Part shown: in pieces, positions 45,627 to 52,718 of the stretch
Layout of the letters: every line of letters begins with the position of its first letter
Position numbering within the stretch: position 1 is the first letter of the stretch
NCBI GenBank assembly: GCA_965120375.1
Contig: CBCPMW010000007.1
Span: forward strand, 38,554-102,553
Direction of reading: 5' to 3'
DNA from: CASPLG01 sp965120375
GTDB lineage: Bacteria; Bacillota; Clostridia; Oscillospirales; Acutalibacteraceae
DNA: 64,000 bases
Made by a program: the position numbers and the translations under genes
The notes under the pieces: generated by a model
What the model was told of the DNA's origin: nothing
Seen by the model: the letters and a program-made list of their open reading frames with translations, nothing else
Database searches by the model: none

Positions 45627-47243
45627 ATGAGAACTTTATATACGGCATCTTTAGTATTTTTGCTAAATGATATGTACACCAAAGAACCTATAGAAGGTGC
45701 TATCATATTGTGTGATGGCAAACAGATTCGGTACGGACGAAAAAAAGGTGGATATTACGTATTTTCAAATTTGTATCCCAAAAGATACCGTATTGATATA
45801 GTTTGCAGAGGTTTCATTGATCTTAAGCTAGATATAAATGCAAGATCAAACGAGACTAAGGTAGTTTTGCTCAATTTGCCGTATTCTTCCGATAATAAAT
45901 CTTTGCAGAATATGAAAAGATTCGAAATGTATATAAATGTCGACGGAAACGCCTGGAAAAATAAAAATGTAAGATTAAAACTAAAAAACGAGCTAGGTTT
46001 TCTTAAACTTATAGAAAAAGCAGAAAAGAAGAAAAGTGAAATATCACTTAATATAGGGAGAAATACAAGTCTTACTCTGCAAAGGTACATTTATGCAACT
46101 AAAGAGACTGAAAATGAAATTTATATTTTTAGTCATGATATAATAAAAAACAAATATATGCTAAAAGAACCTCTAAAAGCAGATCTGGAACCAGGGGGGT
46201 TTTTACATCCTATATGGAACTTAAAAACAGATAAAAATGGGAAAGTTATTTTACCAGTTTTCAGACAGTTCATGAAAGAAGAAAAAGCAAAAATTGAAAT
46301 ATTTACAAATGAAAAATATGGAATGATAGAACTTGATGTTCCGGAAGAAGACTCAAAAGAAAAATCGATTACTGTGAATGTAAATTTAACTGAAGCTGTG
46401 CCAGAACCACTTCCTATTAGTAAAGAAAAGGAAGATGAAAATATTTCTAAAGATGATGGTGTCGACCTTTTTTCTGAAGAGCAGATAAGTCTTGATAGTA
46501 GTATATTTGATAGTCTTTCTATATCTTCCGATAATATGCAGCAAATGGGTTCGCCTCCTCCAGTACCTATTTTAGAAGGAAATGAAGTTCCACCGCCACC
46601 ACCGGCGCCAAGTTCAGAAGGAAATGAAGTTCCACCGCCACCACCAGTACCAAGTCCGGAAGGAAATGAAGTTCCGCCGCCACCGGTACTGAGTCCAGAA
46701 GGAAATGAAGTTCCACCGCCACCGGCACCGAGTTCAGAAGGAACTGAGGTTCCGCCGCCACCGGTACTGAGTCCAGAAGGAAATGAAGTTCCACCGCCAC
46801 CGGCACCAAGTCCAGAAGGAAATGAAGTTCCGCCACCACCGGCGCCAAGTTCAGAAGGAAATGAAGTTCCACCGCCACCGGCACCAAGTCCAGAAGGAAA
46901 TGAAGTTCCGCCGCCACCGGCACCGAGTCCGGAAGGAAACAGTACTGCGCCACAAGAAGCGAAATCTTCTGACGAAGTGCATCAGCCTGAAAAAAGAGAG
47001 AGTACAGGAATGGTGGGAATGCCTGCAAATGCGATAGCTAAGATGCCGTGGATTGGGAAATTAGATCATTCCTATGAAAACGACATGGAGGGCGACGATA
47101 TGGAAGAGGATTATATGGAGGGCGACGATATGGAAGGTGAAGTGTTTACAAAGTCCAAATATAAAAGTCGTAGAAGAAAAAGTACTGAGCTTGCTGAAGC
47201 TGAAGAATTAGAAGATAGCATACATGAATTTAAAAATGAATAA
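45627..47243 (+). CDS. carboxypeptidase-regulatory-like protein with Pro-rich repeat and acidic tail
   Basis: A 538-residue protein from ATG 45627. Residues about 1-90 resemble a carboxypeptidase regulatory-like or PEGA beta-sandwich (DMYTKEPIEGAIILCDGKQI, YYVFSNLYPKRYRIDI). A second beta-rich part (about 105-255) includes LEPGGFLHPIWNLKTDKNGKVILPVF, again like a regulatory-like beta domain. Residues 317-435 are nine Pro-rich units, followed by an acidic segment rich in Met, Glu and Asp and a basic patch. There is no signal peptide. Similar beta-sandwich genes accompany Pvc16 genes in eCIS loci. It may be a structural or spike-associated part, or a scaffold. Confidence 0.65.
   Translation: MRTLYTASLVFLLNDMYTKEPIEGAIILCDGKQIRYGRKKGGYYVFSNLYPKRYRIDIVCRGFIDLKLDINARSNETKVVLLNLPYSSDNKSLQNMKRFEMYINVDGNAWKNKNVRLKLKNELGFLKLIEKAEKKKSEISLNIGRNTSLTLQRYIYATKETENEIYIFSHDIIKNKYMLKEPLKADLEPGGFLHPIWNLKTDKNGKVILPVFRQFMKEEKAKIEIFTNEKYGMIELDVPEEDSKEKSITVNVNLTEAVPEPLPISKEKEDENISKDDGVDLFSEEQISLDSSIFDSLSISSDNMQQMGSPPPVPILEGNEVPPPPPAPSSEGNEVPPPPPVPSPEGNEVPPPPVLSPEGNEVPPPPAPSSEGTEVPPPPVLSPEGNEVPPPPAPSPEGNEVPPPPAPSSEGNEVPPPPAPSPEGNEVPPPPAPSPEGNSTAPQEAKSSDEVHQPEKRESTGMVGMPANAIAKMPWIGKLDHSYENDMEGDDMEEDYMEGDDMEGEVFTKSKYKSRRRKSTELAEAEELEDSIHEFKNE
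46575..46931 (+). repeat. tandem Pro-rich coding repeat, nine units of 39-42 bases
   Basis: The units encode EG(N/T)EVPPPP(P) followed by APSS, VPSP, VLSP or APSP. The first two units have 14 codons (five Pro) and the other seven have 13. DNA copies are nearly identical, so unit number is likely to vary by slippage or recombination. Confidence 0.95.
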
Positions 47244-47270
47244 AAAAATAATCATAAAGAAGGTGTTTTT

Positions 47271-49358
47271 GTGGGTCGAAGTTTTCTAGAATTATTCAAC
47301 TCAAAACTTATGAATGTTGGATATAAAAGCAGACAAGAATACCTAAATGATAGTATAAAGCGCGTAAAAATGATAATAGATAGATATAGATTATGTTTGC
47401 TTCAAGGAAAAATAAATCAGGCAAGGGAGAAAGTACTAGAAGAATACGCTTTAGCGGAACTTTATATAGCATGTAGACTTGAAAAAACGGATAAAATGAT
47501 TGCGGTACCGGCGTATCATATTCGTGACTGTTTTTCGTTTAGTGATTTAGAATGGACTTGTTTTCTTATAAGTATGCTTTATAGTATTGATAACTACTAC
47601 AAAAAGGTTATATTAGAGATAGCAAAAAGAGACAGACAAGATTACCTAAGTTACGAAATTGTAATGAAAATATTTTATTTTGTTGAACACATTGATGAAA
47701 TACAAGATGGATACGATAAACTAATGGATATAAGTTTTAGAATGTCTTGTCTGTGTTTTTCTAAAGATAGTATGCAAATAGATAGAAATATATTGCATTT
47801 TGTAACATCAGGTGAAAAAAAGTTTTCAATATCTGGAACAGAAGTTTATCTTCCGGATGTAGATAGTAAGGGGATTTTACCGATAAGGGAAGAAATGGCG
47901 GAAAAAATTAAAAATATAAGTCAGAAAAAGTTAGATGATAAACAGTTTTGTTTTTATCTTTGTGGAGAATATGGAATAGGGAAAAAAACCCTAGTAAAAA
48001 GGGCGTCTGAACTCATGGTAAAAGGAACTGTAATAATAGATTTAAAATTATATGTTTCTTTTGACAAGGATACGTTTTTTCGGCTAATTTATTCTCCTCT
48101 TCGTGAAGCTTTAATAGTAAACGGAACAATTTGTTTGGACCATTTTGAAATATTCGACGAAATGACATCTCAGAAATATGAATATTTAGAATTTTTAATG
48201 GAAAATGTACCTAGATTTTCTAAAGAAGTTTTTATACTTTCAAACAATCAGTTTTCTAAATTACCTAAAAAAAATAGTCTATTTTTCGTAACTATTCCAG
48301 TTGAAAAACTAAACCATAAAGAAAATTTTGATATGTGGAATAGTTCTGTAAAAGAAATTTCTGAAATAACGGATGTTTCTGCTAGACAACTTGCTAATAA
48401 ATTTCATTTTACACCATTTCAAACAGCATCTAGTATAAATTCTGCAAAATCACTTTGGTATTGGAAAGGACAACAAAAACTGGACATGAAAGATATGTGT
48501 AGGTGCGCGTATGCAAATTCAATAAGTAAAATTTCTAATAAATCTACACTAATTTCCGTAAAATATAACTGGGACGACTTAATACTAGATGAAAGAGAGA
48601 AAAATACGATAAAAAATGCCTGCAGTCAGATTAAGTATCGTCATGTTGTTTATGAGCAATGGGGAATGGACAAAAGAATTACTTACGGAAGAGGACTTAG
48701 TATGCTGTTTTCTGGACCGCCTGGGACCGGAAAAACTATGGCAGCGCAAGTTGTTGCTAATGAACTAGGACTCGATATATATAAAGCAAATTTATCTGAA
48801 GTTGTTTCAAAATATATCGGAGAAACTGAAAAAAACTTAAATGAACTTTTTGATGAAGCAAAAAAGAGTAATGTTATACTGTTTTTTGATGAAACAGATG
48901 CAATACTTGGAAAAAGAACAGAAGTAAAAGACTCTCATGATAAAAATGCAAATATCGAAACCTCTTTTCTCCTTCAAAAAATGGAAGAGTTCGATGGAAT
49001 TACTATAATGACAACAAATTATCTCGAAAATATAGACAGAGCTTTTTTTAGACGTATAAGTTATGTGGTTCACTTTGCTTCGCCAGACGAAGAGTTTAGA
49101 GAAAAAATTTGGAGAAGTATGTTCCCGGAAAAAATTCCAATAGGTCAAGATGTTAATTTTAAATATTTGGCCAAAAATTTCGAAATAACAGGTGGAAGTA
49201 TAAAAAATATCGCCGTGAACGCTGCTTTTTTAGCTGCGTGCGAAAATAAAAGTATCGAAATGCAACACATTTTAAAATCGCTCATTGATGAACTGAAAAA
49301 ACAAGGGAAAAATGTTATAAAAGATGATTTAGGTGAATACGCATATTTGCTTAGTTAA
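47271..49358 (+). CDS. AAA+ ATPase with two ATPase modules (eCIS type)
   Basis: A 695-residue protein, GTG 47271, with an AAGAAGGTG ribosome binding site. The helical N-terminal part (1-190) is followed by a degenerate first module with GEYGIGKKTLVKRA (about residue 230) and a weak Walker B near ICLDHFEIFDE. The second module is canonical: Walker A SGPPGTGKTMA (about 480), a pore-loop-like YIGETEKN, Walker B ILFFDETDA (about 535), sensor I TTNYLENID and Arg finger FRR. This two-module layout, alongside Pvc16_N, matches the AAA+ ATPase found in almost all eCIS loci (Afp15/Pvc15), thought to assist particle assembly. Last gene of the operon. Confidence 0.85.
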   Translation: MGRSFLELFNSKLMNVGYKSRQEYLNDSIKRVKMIIDRYRLCLLQGKINQAREKVLEEYALAELYIACRLEKTDKMIAVPAYHIRDCFSFSDLEWTCFLISMLYSIDNYYKKVILEIAKRDRQDYLSYEIVMKIFYFVEHIDEIQDGYDKLMDISFRMSCLCFSKDSMQIDRNILHFVTSGEKKFSISGTEVYLPDVDSKGILPIREEMAEKIKNISQKKLDDKQFCFYLCGEYGIGKKTLVKRASELMVKGTVIIDLKLYVSFDKDTFFRLIYSPLREALIVNGTICLDHFEIFDEMTSQKYEYLEFLMENVPRFSKEVFILSNNQFSKLPKKNSLFFVTIPVEKLNHKENFDMWNSSVKEISEITDVSARQLANKFHFTPFQTASSINSAKSLWYWKGQQKLDMKDMCRCAYANSISKISNKSTLISVKYNWDDLILDEREKNTIKNACSQIKYRHVVYEQWGMDKRITYGRGLSMLFSGPPGTGKTMAAQVVANELGLDIYKANLSEVVSKYIGETEKNLNELFDEAKKSNVILFFDETDAILGKRTEVKDSHDKNANIETSFLLQKMEEFDGITIMTTNYLENIDRAFFRRISYVVHFASPDEEFREKIWRSMFPEKIPIGQDVNFKYLAKNFEITGGSIKNIAVNAAFLAACENKSIEMQHILKSLIDELKKQGKNVIKDDLGEYAYLLS

Positions 49359-49478
49359 AAAAGTGAAATAAACTAATTAAGGTTTTAAATCTGAAAATAT
49401 TTAAGAAGAAAAAAATAATCAGATTGAAAGTGTAAATTCTAGAAGCGAAACTTAAGCTTTAAATAATAAAAAAGCAAT

Positions 49479-49506
49479 CGGGAACCCAAAAATCTTTGAG
49501 TTCCCG
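49479..49506. terminator. hairpin terminator between the AAA+ ATPase and the GG-leader peptide gene
   Basis: CGGGAAC (49479-49485) pairs with GTTCCCG (49500-49506) across a 14-base loop. T-rich tracts flank it on both strands (ATTGCTTTTTTATT on minus, AAAATTTTTTTT on plus), so it can serve both convergent genes. Confidence 0.75.
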
Positions 49507-49530
49507 AGTAAAATTTTTTTTGGCTTAGTA

Positions 49531-49911
49531 TTAGGTCGTGGCACTCGGATTTTTGGTGCTGTCGGGTTTCTTATCTGTATTACTCGCTTGTGCTTTGTTT
49601 TTCGCGTATTGTGTAATCCCGCCCACAACACCAAGAGCCAAGATCGTACCCAATAAAGCTCCACCCAGAGAATTAAGAAATTTCTTTTGGCCCTTACTAA
49701 GACCACCAGCAGCCGATTCAAGATCTGCGTCAGTGAGTGGTTTAGCTCTGTGTTTGTTCAAGAAATCTAAAGTTCTCTTGATTTCATCGTCAGATGCGGT
49801 AAGTCCCGTTTTTTCTTGCAAAAAGCTTCTGATTTCTGCAGGGGACATACCGTTAACAACGTCCAAAATTTTCCCAATTTTTTCCGGGGATAAGTTCATA
49901 CTTAATGCCAT
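49531..49911 (-). CDS. double-glycine-leader (RiPP/bacteriocin-like) precursor, candidate
   Basis: A 126-residue protein from ATG 49911, eight bases after AGGAGG; an upstream in-frame ATG has no ribosome binding site. The first 70 residues form a helical acidic leader ending LTDADLESAAGG. This matches the Nif11-like/double-glycine pattern cut by C39 peptidase-ABC exporters. The remainder is LSKGQKKF, a Gly/Ala/Leu hydrophobic segment (LGGALLGTILALGVVGGI) and a Lys/Ser/Thr tail. Bacteriocin precursors look like this, but a plain tail-anchored membrane protein is possible. No maturation enzyme or exporter is nearby. It has its own consensus promoter and an inverted repeat in the leader. Confidence 0.6.
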   Translation of the reverse strand: MALSMNLSPEKIGKILDVVNGMSPAEIRSFLQEKTGLTASDDEIKRTLDFLNKHRAKPLTDADLESAAGGLSKGQKKFLNSLGGALLGTILALGVVGGITQYAKNKAQASNTDKKPDSTKNPSATT

Positions 49912-49946
49912 AATGCATTCCTCCTTTAAAAAATAAAATATAAAAC

Positions 49947-49965
49947 CTTGTGATACAAACACAAG
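49947..49965 (-). promoter_or_regulatory. inverted repeat in the 5' leader of the GG-leader gene
   Basis: CTTGTG, seven bases, CACAAG, 11-29 bases downstream of the -10 hexamer. It could be an operator at the start of transcription or a short 5' hairpin. Confidence 0.45.
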
Positions 49966-49975
49966 TATCGGTTTA

Positions 49976-50004
49976 ATTATAACAATAAACATAAATTATG
50001 TCAA
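49976..50004 (-). promoter_or_regulatory. perfect consensus sigma-A promoter of the GG-leader gene
   Basis: On the minus strand: TTGACA (49999-50004), a 17-base spacer and TATAAT (49976-49981). All twelve bases match consensus, implying strong expression unless repressed. Confidence 0.9.
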
Positions 50005-50164
50005 CTAATTTCGAAATTTTTATCAATAAAGAATATTTATATAAAAATAATTTATATAATTAACAAGATTTATGCAAATTATTTTATATAAATTTTATTT
50101 AAACCCTGTATCAAGTTATATTTGAATTTAGTTTTTCATATTATTTTTAATAGGTGGTGATATA

Positions 50165-50416
50165 GTGGAGCATAGCAGCGAGAACAAAAATAAGGTTTCG
50201 GTGTTAATAAAAATGCTTTCAAAGCATTTAGGATTAGATCCAAGTGAGGTTGAACACGGGATAAAAAGTGGAGATATGAGCAAAATCACGGGAAATATGA
50301 ATCCAGATGATGCTGAAAAGCTAAAAAAGGCTCTTTCAGATAAAAATTTAGCTAAAAAGATATTGGGCCAAGAAAAAGCCGGAAAACTTTTAGAAAGATT
50401 TCTGGGGGAAAAATAA
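50165..50416 (+). CDS. small helical protein, unknown (first of three)
   Basis: An 83-residue, highly charged helical protein, GTG 50165 with GGTGGTG about five bases upstream. It contains LIKMLSKHLGLDPSEVEHGIKSGD and NPDDAEKLKKAL. No signal or membrane segment. It is the first gene of a tight three-gene unit (gap 3 bases, then a 4-base overlap). I recall similar uncharacterised trios in clostridial genomes but cannot name a family. Confidence 0.7.
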   Translation: MEHSSENKNKVSVLIKMLSKHLGLDPSEVEHGIKSGDMSKITGNMNPDDAEKLKKALSDKNLAKKILGQEKAGKLLERFLGEK

Positions 50417-50419
50417 AAA

Positions 50420-50767
50420 ATGGAGGATATAACGAGTAAAATTACAGAAATTTTAAATAATCCGGATATAATGGATCGGATAAAAGATTTGGCAAATGGA
50501 ATCAAGCCACAAGAAAAAAAAGAAGAATTGGAGGAGAAAAATTCTGAAATTCCAGAAAATCAAGAGCTTTCTCCCGATATTTTAAGCGCAGTAATGAAAA
50601 TTGCTCCTCTTCTCTCTTCAATAGAAAACGACGATAAATATGCAAATTTTCTTAAGTCTTTAAGGCCACTTTTAAGTGAATCGAGACAAAAAAAGTTAGA
50701 CGAGTCATCAAAGCTTATAAAAATATTTAAAATTTTACCTATTTTAAAAAATAGCGGCATAATATGA
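50420..50767 (+). CDS. small helical protein, unknown (second of three)
   Basis: A 115-residue charged protein, ATG 50420, with its ribosome binding site (GGGGGAA) inside the end of the preceding gene. The C-terminal half, LSAVMKIAPLLSSIENDDKY then LKSLRPLLSESRQKKLDES, is a helical repeat-like region seen in uncharacterised clostridial proteins. No catalytic motif. Its stop overlaps the next start, so translation is coupled. Confidence 0.7.
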   Translation: MEDITSKITEILNNPDIMDRIKDLANGIKPQEKKEELEEKNSEIPENQELSPDILSAVMKIAPLLSSIENDDKYANFLKSLRPLLSESRQKKLDESSKLIKIFKILPILKNSGII

Positions 50768-51177
50768 GGTATAAGATGAACAGATACACACCACAGGAAA
50801 TTAGGAAAATGCACAGGAAAGCCGTAAAAAGAGTCGAGAACTTAAAAAATATCGAAAAAAGGACAGTCAGGGATTTTAATGCAGCATTTTATTCAAAAAA
50901 ACCAGAGATTGATCCTGAAACGGATGAAAAAAATGAAGAATCGGAAAATGCTACGTTCGATCTTGAAAATTTAGATAGCCAAAATAAAGCTTATGATACG
51001 CCACTTGAACCAAAAGAAAAATTAGAAAAAGTGAAACACCAAGGAAATAGCATAAAGAGCATAATTAATTTAATCAGCAGCGACAGAGAAAAAATTTTAA
51101 TAATACTGCTGATTTTGCTGCTTAGTGACAGTAAAGACTATACAATAATCTTTGCACTTGTCTATACAATAGTGTAA
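50764..51177 (+). CDS. small tail-anchored protein, unknown (third of three)
   Basis: A 137-residue protein, ATG 50764 overlapping the previous stop; ATG 50776 is an alternative. The N-terminus is basic and helical (QEIRKMHRKAVKRVENLKN), the middle acidic. The last 30 residues are hydrophobic (REKILIILLILLLSDSKDYTI...), typical of small clostridial proteins with a C-terminal membrane anchor. It may tether the two soluble partners to a membrane. Confidence 0.7.
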   Translation: MRYKMNRYTPQEIRKMHRKAVKRVENLKNIEKRTVRDFNAAFYSKKPEIDPETDEKNEESENATFDLENLDSQNKAYDTPLEPKEKLEKVKHQGNSIKSIINLISSDREKILIILLILLLSDSKDYTIIFALVYTIV

Positions 51178-51201
51178 ACTAAAGTGCGAAGATTTTTTAT
51201 A

Positions 51202-51230
51202 TTGAAAAAGGCATTTTTTTATTGTATAAT
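51202..51230 (+). promoter_or_regulatory. sigma-A promoter of tRNA-Arg
   Basis: TTGAAA (51202-51207), a 17-base spacer and TATAAT (51225-51230), ending 19 bases before the tRNA. Confidence 0.85.
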
Positions 51231-51249
51231 CTGGGGAAACGATTTATGA

Positions 51250-51326
51250 CCGCTCGTGGCGAAGCTGGATATCGCAGCAGATTCCGATTCTGAAGGCCGG
51301 GGGTTCAAATCCCTCCGAGCGGACCA
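51250..51326 (+). tRNA. tRNA-Arg (anticodon CCG)
   Basis: Acceptor CCGCTCG/CGAGCGG, D stem GCGA/TCGC, anticodon stem GCAGA/TCTGA with loop TTCCGAT (anticodon CCG, codon CGG), T stem GGGGG/CCCTC with loop TTCAAAT, discriminator A and an encoded CCA. The first anticodon-stem pair is a G-A mismatch; the rest pairs well. Confidence 0.92.
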
Positions 51327-51362
51327 AGATGTTAATTTAATCTAAGAAGAGGTTCTCAAAAG

Positions 51363-51977
51363 ATGAATGTGTTGGTTATTGGATGCGGCAAACTTGGAAG
51401 AAGGCTTGTAGATAGCTTGTTTCGTTATGGTCACACTGTTTCCGTTATTGATAGAGATCCGGATGCATTTAACGGTTTAGATGATGATTTTGACGGCTTA
51501 ACCGTAGCGGGAGTTCCTATGGATATTGAGGTAATGAAAAGTGCAGGAATAGAAAGCTGTGATGCTGTAGCGGCAGTTACCGATGATGACAATTTAAACA
51601 TAACAATTTCACAAATAGCTAAAGAATTTTTCGAAATTGAAAATGTGGTAACTAGGGTTATAGACCCGTCAAGGGAGCAAATATTTAATGAATTTGGCCT
51701 AAAGACTATTTGTGAAACAAAACTTTCATGTGCGTCCATGCTTGCAGCGCTTGAAAAAAGTCCACTTGAAAAACAGGCGACTTTTGGTTCGTCTACTTTG
51801 TCGTTTTTTACTCGGGAAGTTGATTCAATTTTTATAGGTAGAAAGATAAGTGAAATGCCAAACAGAGCAGGAGAAACTATCGTAGGGATACTTGATAAAG
51901 TTGGGCACGTAAAAATAGATGATGAGCAAGTGGTAAGTTCTAGTGATAGGATAATATATACTAAAGTCGTAGATTAA
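51363..51977 (+). CDS. RCK/TrkA-type potassium regulatory subunit (first of two)
   Basis: A 204-residue protein with an N-terminal Rossmann RCK_N domain (MNVLVIGCGKLGRRLVDSL, VIDRDP, then DAVAAVTDDDNLNI) and a smaller C-terminal RCK_C-like domain. Such proteins gate potassium channels or Trk/Ktr transporters in response to nucleotides. A paralogue follows after 29 bases, but no TrkH/KtrB channel gene lies within the window. Confidence 0.88.
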   Translation: MNVLVIGCGKLGRRLVDSLFRYGHTVSVIDRDPDAFNGLDDDFDGLTVAGVPMDIEVMKSAGIESCDAVAAVTDDDNLNITISQIAKEFFEIENVVTRVIDPSREQIFNEFGLKTICETKLSCASMLAALEKSPLEKQATFGSSTLSFFTREVDSIFIGRKISEMPNRAGETIVGILDKVGHVKIDDEQVVSSSDRIIYTKVVD

Positions 51978-52006
51978 ATTTTAAACGATAAAGGACTGAT
52001 TTTTAG

Positions 52007-52675
52007 ATGAAAGTTGTCATAATGGGAGGAGGCAAGCTTGGATATTATTTGTCCAGGAATTTGATTGATAAGGGCTATGATGTTTCATTAATAGAAAAAG
52101 ATAAAATAAAATGCAAAAAGCTCGCAAATGAGTTAGGTATAGAAGTTATTCGTGGTGATGGAACAGATATAGAATCTTTAACAGATGCTGACATAGGAAA
52201 AGCGGAATGTTTTATTGCAGTTGCAGGGAGAGATCAAGATAATTTAGTTGCATGCCAGCTTGTAAAGAAAAGATTTATGATAAGCAAAGTCATTGCTAGA
52301 GCAAACAATCCTAGAAACCTTAAAACTATGAGGGAACTAGGAATAGATGATGCTGTCAGTAGTACAGAAATAATCACAAACATGATCCAGCAGGAAATAG
52401 ACAGTACTGAACTTCAACTGCTGGCAAATTTAAACAAAGGTAAGCTAGCAATTTGTCTTATAACGCTACCTATGCACTGTAGTTTGCATGGGCAAAAGGT
52501 AAAAGATATAAATCTACCGAAATCTTCATATATAGTATCGATTTTGCGTGACGAAGAGCTTATAATACCAAAAGAGGATACTGCTCTTTTTAGTGGTGAC
52601 AGTATTGTTGCAGTATGTAATTCATCTGATAGAAAAGAAATAAAAAGCATATTTTCTCAATCTTTCGAAGAGTAG
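52007..52675 (+). CDS. RCK/TrkA-type potassium regulatory subunit (second of two)
   Basis: A 222-residue paralogue of the preceding protein with a stronger dinucleotide-binding start (MKVVIMGGGKLGYYLSRNLI, VSLIEKDK) and ECFIAVAGRDQDNLVACQLVKK. A TrkA_C domain lies at about 140-220. Two adjacent single-unit TrkA proteins probably act together on one transporter encoded elsewhere. ATG 52007, weak ribosome binding site (AAAGGA). Confidence 0.9.
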   Translation: MKVVIMGGGKLGYYLSRNLIDKGYDVSLIEKDKIKCKKLANELGIEVIRGDGTDIESLTDADIGKAECFIAVAGRDQDNLVACQLVKKRFMISKVIARANNPRNLKTMRELGIDDAVSSTEIITNMIQQEIDSTELQLLANLNKGKLAICLITLPMHCSLHGQKVKDINLPKSSYIVSILRDEELIIPKEDTALFSGDSIVAVCNSSDRKEIKSIFSQSFEE

Positions 52676-52718
52676 AAAATAGCCTTTTGTTTCTTTAGTA
52701 AAAAGGAGTTAGTTTTTT

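Noticed and set aside
46575..46931. Regularly spaced short repeats that could suggest a CRISPR array
   Set aside because: The units are contiguous, keep the reading frame and encode a Pro-rich repeat. There are no unique spacers and no cas genes.
39206..49358. Type VI secretion system
   Set aside because: No TssB/C, Hcp, VgrG, TssJLM or ClpV is seen. The Pvc16_N and AAA+ pair points to the eCIS family instead.
49388..49425. AATCTGA...TCAGATT inverted repeat after the AAA+ ATPase gene
   Set aside because: The loop is 24 bases and the stem only seven pairs. The stronger hairpin at 49479-49506 explains termination.
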